Origin: Acidimicrobiia bacterium
GTDB lineage: Bacteria; Actinomycetota; Acidimicrobiia; Spongiisociales; ZC4RG35
Reading direction: 5' to 3'
Assembly (NCBI GenBank): GCA_025937235.1
Contig: JAICRU010000021.1
Location: forward strand, 1 to 41,748
Length of the DNA stretch: 41,748 nt
This document shows, piece after piece, positions 17,498 through 25,047 of this stretch; position 1 is the first letter of the stretch, and each line of letters starts with the position of its first letter. The notes beneath the pieces were generated by a model. That model had not been told where the DNA came from and made no database searches. It was given only the letters and a program-made list of their open reading frames with translations. The position numbers were made by a program, and so were the translations under genes.

Positions 17498-18398
17498 CAA
17501 TCCACGGGTCGTCGACTCGGGCGCAGTTGTGCTCCTCGGGTCTGGTGTACTCGCATCGGCTGTTTCTGCGGCTTTGAGGCAGCGCGGCTGGACGCGGATC
17601 AGGCCTATCACAATCCCATGGGAGGCGAATGGGCGATCAAGGGCACTTCAGGACGCTTTGAGGGAATTGCGGGCAGGGCCCGGCACCTCCAACGCGTTGG
17701 TCTGGGCCGCGGGCCGGGCCGGTTTCTCGGCTGACGAGGAGTCGTGTCAAAACGAACTGTTGGCATTCAAAGACACCGTCGACGCGGTCGAGCGGGCCGC
17801 GGAGCAGCATGGCGAAGGGCGGATGTCCCTTCATTTGGTGAGTTCGGCGGGTGGTCTGTTCGAAGGACTGACCCGGATCTCTGGCGATTCTCCGGTAACA
17901 CCAAGAAGGCCGTATGGCTACCTAAAGCGAGATCAGGAGAGGCTGGCCTTTCGGATGGCAGACCGTGTCCCGGCTTGCATCTATCGGGTGAGCACCGTGT
18001 ACAGCTGCCCGAGGCCGGGCCAACGAGTTGGACTTGTCGGCGAATTGTTGCGGAATGGCCTCGATCGGCGTCCGAGTGCGATATTTGGGGCGATGGACAC
18101 TCTTCGTGATTACGTCGGAAGTGCCGAGGTCGGACGGCATATCGCGGGGCGCATAGTCGACTCCCATGACTGGACTTCGGGCGTTGAGATGGTCGTCGCG
18201 GGTCGACCGACCCCGATCGGAGCCATCATCGAGATCGTGCAACGCCTGCTCCGTCGGCGGCTGCTGATCTCGTTCGAGGACGCATGGAACGCCCGGGACA
18301 TTACTTTCGATCCGGCAATGAGGGCCCGCGGCTTCCGCGCCGAGGACCTGCGGGTGGGTGTTGCGAGATCGTTGTTTGAGCTACTGACAGCTCGCTGA
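17481..18398 (+). CDS. SDR-family NAD(P)-dependent epimerase/dehydratase-like protein
   Basis: GTG 17481 gives 305 residues, overlapping the previous gene by 17 nt; the track start (TTG 17436) is less likely. A Rossmann start VVLLGSGVLASAVSAAL is present, although the glycine pattern differs from the usual GxxGxxG. Later comes VSSAGGLFEG and a YGYLK motif fitting the catalytic YxxxK of extended SDRs, then YRVSTVYSCP. It probably modifies a nucleotide sugar or a related substrate. The closest functional analogues are WcaG/GalE-like proteins, but with the altered glycine motif the activity is uncertain. It converges on the sulfotransferase gene with a 2-nt gap. Confidence 0.72.
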   Translation: MSALIDNPRVVDSGAVVLLGSGVLASAVSAALRQRGWTRIRPITIPWEANGRSRALQDALRELRAGPGTSNALVWAAGRAGFSADEESCQNELLAFKDTVDAVERAAEQHGEGRMSLHLVSSAGGLFEGLTRISGDSPVTPRRPYGYLKRDQERLAFRMADRVPACIYRVSTVYSCPRPGQRVGLVGELLRNGLDRRPSAIFGAMDTLRDYVGSAEVGRHIAGRIVDSHDWTSGVEMVVAGRPTPIGAIIEIVQRLLRRRLLISFEDAWNARDITFDPAMRARGFRAEDLRVGVARSLFELLTAR

Positions 18399-18400
18399 GC

Positions 18401-19147
18401 TCATGCACTGCCGGCGGGGTCGCGTCGTGCCGAGAGGGCTTCCCAAAGTTGGCGCGTAGACCGGGGAAGGTCGACCGAAACGTCCGTGTGGAAGTGTTTG
18501 AGGTCGGGAACGAATCGGGCTCGAAGCGCCAAAGTCAGGTCTGTGGTTGGCGCAGCAACGCCCAAGAACCGAGCCAGCCCCTCGAGTTCGGCGCCGGGAG
18601 ACTCGCTCGTAAGCACGTCGAAATCGACGTAGTGGACCTTGAGATCGTTCAGAGCGAGGAGCGATCTGGCGTGGTAATTCCAGAACCGGTAAGAGACCCA
18701 CAGTGGAACTCGTTGACGACGCTTCAAAGAGTGGGCGACCTGATCGGGCCGACGGAGGCTTACCACGACATCTTGGACGTGTGGATGCCACGCGGGGAGC
18801 GTGAGGGCGAAGCGTGGGTCCTTCACGAAGATGTCTCCGAGGCCATCCGCGGTCCGGTCAATCTCGCAGCGAAGGGCTTCTGCCCGTCGGTCGATCGAAG
18901 CGCGCGCAGGTTGTAGGACGTACCGCACCTGGCTCCACATCGACCGGAATCGCCCTGTAGTTCGCGGAAATCCCGTGATAATCCTGCTGTTCAAATCGAT
19001 GACGTCACGTCGCTCGAAGTAGCCCTCCTGATTCCACTCATCGGCGGCGTAAAAGGCAGTGTGGTCGCCGAACTCCAAACCGAGCGCGTGGACGGTCATC
19101 GCCACAAAGGACGTCCCCGATCTATGCACGCCGGTCACCACCCTCAT
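18401..19147 (-). CDS. Sulfotransferase family protein
   Basis: A 248-residue protein. The N-terminus MRVVTGVHRSGTSFVAMTVHALG fits the 5'-phosphosulfate-binding loop of PAPS-dependent sulfotransferases, and FVKDPRFALTLPAWHPHVQDVVVSLRRPDQVAHSL fits the 3'-phosphate-binding region (the Arg and Ser pair). It would move sulfuryl groups from PAPS to an acceptor, probably a sugar hydroxyl given the neighbours. The local PAPS genes cysDNC lie about 9 kb away. The ATG at 19147 is followed directly by the motif, so there is no signal peptide and action is cytosolic. Confidence 0.8.
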   Translation of the reverse strand: MRVVTGVHRSGTSFVAMTVHALGLEFGDHTAFYAADEWNQEGYFERRDVIDLNSRIITGFPRTTGRFRSMWSQVRYVLQPARASIDRRAEALRCEIDRTADGLGDIFVKDPRFALTLPAWHPHVQDVVVSLRRPDQVAHSLKRRQRVPLWVSYRFWNYHARSLLALNDLKVHYVDFDVLTSESPGAELEGLARFLGVAAPTTDLTLALRARFVPDLKHFHTDVSVDLPRSTRQLWEALSARRDPAGSA

Positions 19148-19568
19148 AGACGGGATTATGACGGTCCATGAGAACTGTGGTTTATGCCGCGTATTCGATG
19201 GCTACGACATCCTTCGCGTGCATCACGTGCGACACGAGGGCATCCCGCTTTGTATGCGTCGCGGATCTGTCTCTCCTAGCAGTTGCTCCATCCGTCATCG
19301 CCTTTGCCAGTCTGCACCGGGGCAGGTGGAATGCGGCGTTTTCCTGCACTCGGACCAACAATGATCGGCGTAATGCCTTAGCCGTGGGGTCGAAACGGGG
19401 TTCCCGCTGTCGGCCGCAGCCGACCGTGAGTCCCGTCTGAGCCGCGCAGTTGAGGTGGGCCATCGAGTGTCCAACGGCAAGCGATGGGTCACTTCACGGC
19501 CTACCTGGTGGTGGACCGAGCGATGATGTTCGAGCCTCGTCAGGTACCTGGATCGGTGGTAGGGACCA
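19148..19568. other. Intergenic region without a convincing gene
   Basis: About 420 bases lie between two minus-strand genes. Short ORFs exist on both strands (for example 93 codons at 19182-19463, minus) but none shows a recognisable motif, ribosome binding site or coherent neighbour. It might hold a promoter for the sulfotransferase gene or debris from cassette exchange. Confidence 0.4.
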
Positions 19569-20477
19569 TCATGAGAGGAGTGTTGCCTCGACGGTCTCCG
19601 CCAAGACCTGCGCCCGTTGTTGGAATGAGAAGCGCTCGCGCACCATTGCCGATGCTGACGTCACCTCTCTCTGAACATGCGGGTAGTTGAGGAGCAGCTC
19701 TTCCATGCACGAGTCAAATTCACTGCGGTCGCGGTAGTAGAGGATGCCAGTGGGAAACATGGCGTGGAGTTCGTCGTGCCAGTCCGAGACCACCGGCAGT
19801 CCACAGGCCAGCGCATCGAAGATCCGGTTGTTGATGAAGCCGTATTTCTTCATGTCGTCCCAGTGATCGTTCAGGGTCGCTCTGGATCGAGCATAGAGTT
19901 GGCCGAGATCCTCGTTGGGGAAGTAGTCGTCGACGACATACTCCCCGGCCGACCAATCACTCCAACCCCGTCCCCATATCTTTAGCCGGATCCCGTAGTC
20001 GATTGCCCACAGGACGCCAGGTCTTTCGACGTCTCGGGTGTTGCCGATGAAGATTATGTCGGTCCGAGGCCCGTCCACATCGCTGGGTGGCCCGAACTCT
20101 TCGAGATCAGTGCACTGTAAGAGAGGCAGGACCGGTGTGTGCAGCATACTTCCCAGACTGTCGGCCAGAGTTCTCGACGCCACGAAGACCATGTCATATG
20201 ACTCATACTCATCGAGCTCGACATCGTCAGGATGACTGATGTTCCACATGACCCTGAGGGCACCCGCGTGAACATCTGCGGGTGGAGAGGCGTACTTTCC
20301 TCGGAGCACCAGTACCACGTCGCAGCTGGCATCTTCGTCCCAGTGCGGGTCGTACTGTGTTTGCACGTCGTGTCCGAGCCGCTCCAGATACTTGGTGAGC
20401 GATCGGCCGAAGTGATAGTCGCCCCACTTCGTGCGCCGCGAATCGGAAGGCGCTGGGTTCTTGATCAACCATCGCAT
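19569..20477 (-). CDS. CgeB-like family glycosyltransferase
   Basis: The ATG at 20477 gives 302 residues; GTG 20486 is the track start, but the GAGG ribosome binding site would be too close to it. GT-B features include DIIFIGNTRDVERPGVLW before the second Rossmann half, KIWGRGWSDW, and KKYGFINNRIFDALACGLPVVSDW, which holds the acidic donor-binding residue and GLPV loop seen in the YkvP/CgeB group. It is a cytosolic sugar transferase of unknown specificity. The protein is related in type, not closely in sequence, to the one at 12183. It sits 28 nt downstream of the large three-domain glycosyltransferase and probably shares its transcript. Confidence 0.82.
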   Translation of the reverse strand: MRWLIKNPAPSDSRRTKWGDYHFGRSLTKYLERLGHDVQTQYDPHWDEDASCDVVLVLRGKYASPPADVHAGALRVMWNISHPDDVELDEYESYDMVFVASRTLADSLGSMLHTPVLPLLQCTDLEEFGPPSDVDGPRTDIIFIGNTRDVERPGVLWAIDYGIRLKIWGRGWSDWSAGEYVVDDYFPNEDLGQLYARSRATLNDHWDDMKKYGFINNRIFDALACGLPVVSDWHDELHAMFPTGILYYRDRSEFDSCMEELLLNYPHVQREVTSASAMVRERFSFQQRAQVLAETVEATLLS

Positions 20478-20513
20478 AGCCGTCACATCCTCGTGATCGA
20501 AGACAAACGGCGG

Positions 20514-23500
20514 CTAGGTGACAGACGCAATCGATTCCGGCCTGTGGCCCCCCGCCCCGACCTTTATCTGCTCCTGGAACGCCGAGAAGAACTCGGCGAA
20601 CTCCTTCGCCACCGGGAGCGTGCCCACATTCGCCATCGCCTCATCCATGATGATCGCTAGGTTTCGGCGCACAGCGTTGTACGAGAACTGGCGAAGATAG
20701 AGCCGTCGCCCCGCCTCCACCATGCGAAGGGTGCCGTTTCGGTCCTCGAACAGACCATCGAGCGTCTCCCGCAGAAGATCGATTCGTCCGAAAGGCACTG
20801 TCTTCAAGTATCCCTGCCGGGCCATATCGCCAAGATCTCCGATGTCATGCGCGACGACAGGCACCTTCATCGCCAGGGCGTCCGTTAGCTTGTACGGCAT
20901 CTGATAACGGCTTGCTGGAACATCGGGGTCGAGCCATAGGATCACAACGTCGCTCGCCCGGTTGATCTGCGCCATATGGTTCCTGTCGACGGGGTCGAGG
21001 ATCGTGACCCGATCGTTGGCGAGGGAGCGAAGCTCTTCGAGCTCGGGACTCGCCCGCGAGCCGACTACTACCAGTCGATACTTCGAACCTTGGTCTCGCA
21101 GGAGGTCAAGCAACTGGAAAACGCCCTTGTGGCGGCGAACCAGCCCGCCGAAGAGGATGACCCGGTCGTCGCGGGAGAAGCCCAGGCGGGAGCGAATCTC
21201 TCCACGGTCGAGCCGATCTGGGTCGTAGTGCTCCTCGTCCTTGGGATTCCTGACAAAGAATGCCCCGTTTCCAAAGTGTCGGTCCAATTCCGAGTTGTGG
21301 GTAACGCGAATAGGAATCTGTTTGACCAGGCTCTCCATGATTTGCGTCCACAGGTCGCTACGGGGGTTGAGGAGCCGAGGGTCACCTGGTTCCACATGCG
21401 ACAGTTGGACGGTTGAGAGCTCGTCGCCACGTCGAGGATTGGCGATGACGGATTCGAGGTCGTTTACCTCGACGACCACGGGTGTGCCGAACTGATAGTT
21501 CGCCAACAGGGCAGCACCGAGGCTCGGAAGCCGCGGTTTCACGGCGTAGATCACGTCGCCAGACAGGTTGGCCACTGCTTTGGCCAGGTGTCGATTCCAG
21601 TCTGGGAACGGCCCGCCGGGTAGGAAGAGAGTCTCGAAGTCGGGTTCGGCGTCCTTATAGGGCGGAAATATCGGTTCATCGAAGAATCGGAACCCAGCTA
21701 ACTGCACCTGAGTCTCCGAAGCCATTGCCTCGGCTACGTTGTATGCCTTCGAAAAATGATTGCGACAGATGTCCCAGCTGATGATCGTGAGGGATGGCGG
21801 GTCACGATCGTGCGCCCCCGACAAGCCCTTCTCATAGGATTGCTCGAGTGTCGACCGGATCAGCTGGGGACTGCTCTTGTCTCGCCGGTATACCTTGGTT
21901 ATCTGATTCCAGGCGTCGCTGCGTCGATACAAGGTAAGGAATCGATCTACGTAGACGGGATCACGTAGGTACGAATATCTGAGGATGAGGTCCCAATCCT
22001 GTTGCCGCACCAAACGCTCATCGAATCCTCCCAGGTGGTCGTAGAGCGAGCGTCTGTGAACGAAGCTGTTGAGGTCGATGAAGTTCTTCATGGTCAGCGA
22101 CTCGTAGTCGAATGGCCTGGATTCGAAGCTTCTGAGCTTTAGCTTGCGTTCGTTCACCATGAGATCAACGAACTTACAGTAAGCGGCATACTGGCCATTT
22201 CCAGGGCCAAGAGCAGCGACCATGCTTTCGAGGAAACTGGGATGCCAGAGGTTGTCGGAGTCGAGGTAGGCAATGACGTCGCCGGTGGCCCGCGACAAAC
22301 CAAAGTTACGTGCCCGCGCCGCGCCACCCCACGGCAACTCGGCGTACTTGATGCGCGCGTCGAGAACCCGACCTACCACTTCCGACGTCCCGTCGGTGCT
22401 CCCGTCGTCACAGATCAGCAATTCCCAATTCTCGTATGTCTGCTCGAGAACACTTGTTATGGCCTCCCCGATGAGGAAGGCTCGATCGCGTGTGGGCATG
22501 ACGATGGACACAAGCGGAAGGCCCGGACCGCCGGGAGCTGACTCTCCAATGGACTCACTCGCGGTCCAGTCGGCGATGAATTCCGTAGGCGCACCTTGCG
22601 CCACGAGATCTCTGATCAACCCGTAGAAGAGTCCAGACCGAGGTGGCGAGTCTTCGAAGATACGTCTGACAGCCTCTCCGTCGATGATTGGTGATGGGGC
22701 CTCTGCGTCGACCGCCGCCTCACTGGCCGAGGTGCCATCGTCAGAACGCGATCGGATCAGGGTTGTGTCCCCGCGACCTCTGACGAGGCGAAACATAGGC
22801 TTCGCCATTCCGGCGACAGCCAGAGCAACGCGAACCGCCCTTCGATTCCTCAGGCGAAGCAGATCCTTCTCGCGACGGAGGCGCGCGGTTGTTTCTCTCT
22901 CGAGGTTCCTTTGGAGCTTTGAGACCTGCTGTCCCAGTGCGCGGCGTTCCTCGTTGTGTTGGACAACGGACTCGCGATACCATTTCTCGGCTTCTTTGAC
23001 CTTGGTCTCGGCAAGGATCGCTCTCTGTTCCGCGGCAGTCTTGGCCTTGCTGATGTCGCGAAGCTCTCGATCTGTTTCACTCAACCGTTTGCGGCGATCC
23101 TCGGCTACTTCGCGAAGCTCTTCGACTTTCCTCTCCTCCCGTAGCATGCGACGCTGGGTTTTGCTCAACTGCTCAAGACGCCCAATCCGGTCTGCTTCGA
23201 CCGCCTCGATGACTCTGATCAGGCTCTCCGGCTCGAATAACTTCATGACTGCTTGATGCACCTGAGGAGGTGAGCCGGAGTCGAGGATGATCCCCAGACC
23301 GTGGAGGCCAGGGATGACATGGAGCATCACGGCACCGGCCTGGCTGGCAACGAAGTCCTCGATTGCCGTCAGCACGCCATTTCGCGGGGTGCCCTCGTGG
23401 ATTGCGTTCTCGAGATGGTCGTTGAATCCATGATCGGCCAGGCCCCTTCGGCCGAACGTTATGCCCCCCTTGCGATGTGGATGTCGGAATGCATTCGGGA

Positions 23501-23921
23501 TTGTGGCGGGGTCGTAATACAGGTCTCGCCGCCCGTAGGGCCAGCCCACATCGTGCAACACCGTCGTCGGAAATGGCTGGTTCGACGAACGAGCTGACGA
23601 ACTCAACATCTCAAGCTCGTGGAAGATGGTGTACCAGTTGTGGTCGCCATCGATGCACGCAAAGTCCACTGGTCCTATATCGACCAGGGCATTCAGCGAC
23701 AGGTCCCGATGGAGACGCAACGTGTCGGGCCATCGTTCGAGCCACCCTGCGACGTCGTATTTTGGCAACGGGTCCACAGAGTGGAGGACCGCCTCGTGAT
23801 CTTGACACCACTGGGCAAGGAGCTCGGTTCCGAAGCCGCGATCACTGCCGATTTCGACGACTTTTGTGGGTCCGACGGCTTCAAGGAGGGGCCGTATTAT
23901 GGGTTCAAAGAAGCGATGCAT
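20514..23921 (-). CDS. Trifunctional methyltransferase - GT2 - GT4 protein with coiled-coil linker
   Basis: This 1135-residue protein joins three enzyme-like modules. Residues 1-210 are a class I SAM methyltransferase (KVVEIGSDRGFGTELL, VDFACIDGDHNWY). Residues 235-360 are a long charged coiled coil. Residues 468-690 are a GT2 domain (VSIVMPTRDRAFLIGEAI, ICDDGSTDG, DSDN as the metal-binding motif). Residues 715-1100 resemble a GT4 enzyme (VILFGGLVRRHKGVFQLLDLL, then the donor-binding part KLTDALAMKVPVVAHDIG). Such proteins resemble the WbdD/WsaE type, in which a methyl cap can control chain length; that role here is inference. The gene is divergent from the methyltransferase at 23987, 65 nt away. 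No frameshift is visible. Confidence 0.88.
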   Translation of the reverse strand: MHRFFEPIIRPLLEAVGPTKVVEIGSDRGFGTELLAQWCQDHEAVLHSVDPLPKYDVAGWLERWPDTLRLHRDLSLNALVDIGPVDFACIDGDHNWYTIFHELEMLSSSARSSNQPFPTTVLHDVGWPYGRRDLYYDPATIPNAFRHPHRKGGITFGRRGLADHGFNDHLENAIHEGTPRNGVLTAIEDFVASQAGAVMLHVIPGLHGLGIILDSGSPPQVHQAVMKLFEPESLIRVIEAVEADRIGRLEQLSKTQRRMLREERKVEELREVAEDRRKRLSETDRELRDISKAKTAAEQRAILAETKVKEAEKWYRESVVQHNEERRALGQQVSKLQRNLERETTARLRREKDLLRLRNRRAVRVALAVAGMAKPMFRLVRGRGDTTLIRSRSDDGTSASEAAVDAEAPSPIIDGEAVRRIFEDSPPRSGLFYGLIRDLVAQGAPTEFIADWTASESIGESAPGGPGLPLVSIVMPTRDRAFLIGEAITSVLEQTYENWELLICDDGSTDGTSEVVGRVLDARIKYAELPWGGAARARNFGLSRATGDVIAYLDSDNLWHPSFLESMVAALGPGNGQYAAYCKFVDLMVNERKLKLRSFESRPFDYESLTMKNFIDLNSFVHRRSLYDHLGGFDERLVRQQDWDLILRYSYLRDPVYVDRFLTLYRRSDAWNQITKVYRRDKSSPQLIRSTLEQSYEKGLSGAHDRDPPSLTIISWDICRNHFSKAYNVAEAMASETQVQLAGFRFFDEPIFPPYKDAEPDFETLFLPGGPFPDWNRHLAKAVANLSGDVIYAVKPRLPSLGAALLANYQFGTPVVVEVNDLESVIANPRRGDELSTVQLSHVEPGDPRLLNPRSDLWTQIMESLVKQIPIRVTHNSELDRHFGNGAFFVRNPKDEEHYDPDRLDRGEIRSRLGFSRDDRVILFGGLVRRHKGVFQLLDLLRDQGSKYRLVVVGSRASPELEELRSLANDRVTILDPVDRNHMAQINRASDVVILWLDPDVPASRYQMPYKLTDALAMKVPVVAHDIGDLGDMARQGYLKTVPFGRIDLLRETLDGLFEDRNGTLRMVEAGRRLYLRQFSYNAVRRNLAIIMDEAMANVGTLPVAKEFAEFFSAFQEQIKVGAGGHRPESIASVT

Positions 23922-23986
23922 GAGTTAGGGCCGGATGAACTGGGATCATTGCATTCTAGAGTCCGCATTTCTTCACGGGACTGCAC

Positions 23987-24643
23987 GTGGCGGGCGCAAG
24001 GAGTCTCCATGATGGGCTCTCTCGACTTCTGCCACTCGTGCCAGGGGGACCCTTGACCGACCAAGATATGAGTCGGCGGCGACACGAGGCCTTTGGCTTA
24101 CTCTTGGGCTTGTTCCCCCCGGGCCGGTGTGTCGATCTGGGCACAGGCCACGGAAGCTTCGCGAGGCAAGCCGCCAGTCTTGGATGGTCGGTCACCGGCG
24201 TGGATGCGCGCACGCAGCGATTCCCGGAGGACGAACGAGTGACGTGGCTCCAGGCGGACATCCGTGAAATGGACTTGGAGGAGTACGACGTCGTGCTTTG
24301 CCTCGGACTCTTCTATCACCTCACGATCGACGATCAATTGGACCTGCTCCGGCGGGCTTCTGGACGTCCCCTGATCATCGACACTCATCTCGACCACGGG
24401 TCCCACGCTCACCCGCTTTCCGAGCCCGTGACCATCGGAGGATTCAAGGGGAGGATGTATCACGAGCCAGGCCATCTCACTTCGTCTTGGGGCAATCAGG
24501 AGTCATTCTGGCCCGACCTCCCTTCCTTCCACCGCATGCTCGAAGAGAACGACTACCGGGCGTTGACTTTCGAACCTTGGTTGTTCAGTGACCGCACTTT
24601 CTTTCTCGCGCTTCCTTTCGCGCGTCTGGATGATGTGGACTGA
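23987..24643 (+). CDS. SAM-dependent methyltransferase
   Basis: A 218-residue class I methyltransferase. CVDLGTGHGSFARQAASLGWSVTGVDARTQ (about residues 47-76) is the SAM-binding motif I and the acidic end of beta 2, and YDVVLCLGLFYHL is motif IV. The track start is GTG 23987; TTG 24053 or ATG 24068 are alternatives as the catalytic domain begins just after. Its acceptor is unknown; glycan O-methylation is plausible from context. It is transcribed away from the large methyltransferase-glycosyltransferase gene. Confidence 0.82.
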   Translation: MAGARSLHDGLSRLLPLVPGGPLTDQDMSRRRHEAFGLLLGLFPPGRCVDLGTGHGSFARQAASLGWSVTGVDARTQRFPEDERVTWLQADIREMDLEEYDVVLCLGLFYHLTIDDQLDLLRRASGRPLIIDTHLDHGSHAHPLSEPVTIGGFKGRMYHEPGHLTSSWGNQESFWPDLPSFHRMLEENDYRALTFEPWLFSDRTFFLALPFARLDDVD

Positions 24644-25047
24644 GCACCCAAGCCGCCGCTCGATCAGCAGATCGGGTTCGGATCCGTACGTTCGGACGTG
24701 GCCGGCTTGACCGGAGTGGGCAGCCGTTCCTCGCCATAGGGCCCCGAGACCTCGTCGGTTGTGACGTCTTTATTTCAGGGAACCTGAATCTAATCCAGGG
24801 AACTCGAACGAGGCGATACCGGATCGAGATAGTCCCGGCGAGTTCCCTCAGTGACGTCAGCTCGTAGGTCTCCCCTTACGGGTCGCAGCGCGCGTGCCTG
24901 ATTTCAGACGGAGTTGCTGGGCGAATCTGAACCATCGTCGGCACGATACCCACCAGGAAGGCAGGAATAGCCACGTCTGTGTATCGTGATTTTCGACGAC
25001 CCACGGACGGTCGTGCGGGGGACCGAGGAGGATGTTGAGGCGCGTCG
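24644..25047. other. Non-coding region before the sulfatase-fold gene, with palindromic elements
   Basis: About 400 bases without a convincing gene. They hold the 15-bp palindrome at 24774, a repeat CAGGGAAC 20 bp further on (24796), and an inverted partner AGGGAACTCG/CGAGTTCCCT at 24797-24806 and 24839-24848. The local sequence around 24765-24795 is A+T-richer than the surroundings. It is a plausible promoter-operator region for the 721-residue gene or an end of a lost element. Confidence 0.45.
24774..24788. promoter_or_regulatory. 15-bp palindrome, possible operator
   Basis: TTCAGGGAACCTGAA is a perfect 6-bp inverted repeat around GAA. The half-motif CAGGGAAC recurs 20 bp away at 24796-24803 in direct orientation and in inverse at 24842-24848. 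This is consistent with a dimeric regulator site, but no binding protein can be named. Confidence 0.4.

Noticed and set aside
19182-19463. Minus-strand ORF beginning MAHLN, reminiscent of the start of IS481-type transposases
   Set aside because: Only the first few residues fit; no DDE motif, helix-turn-helix or terminal inverted repeats could be found.
20054-20332. Possible second gene inside the CgeB-like glycosyltransferase
   Set aside because: Out-of-frame shadow with no coding features; the main frame has continuous family motifs.
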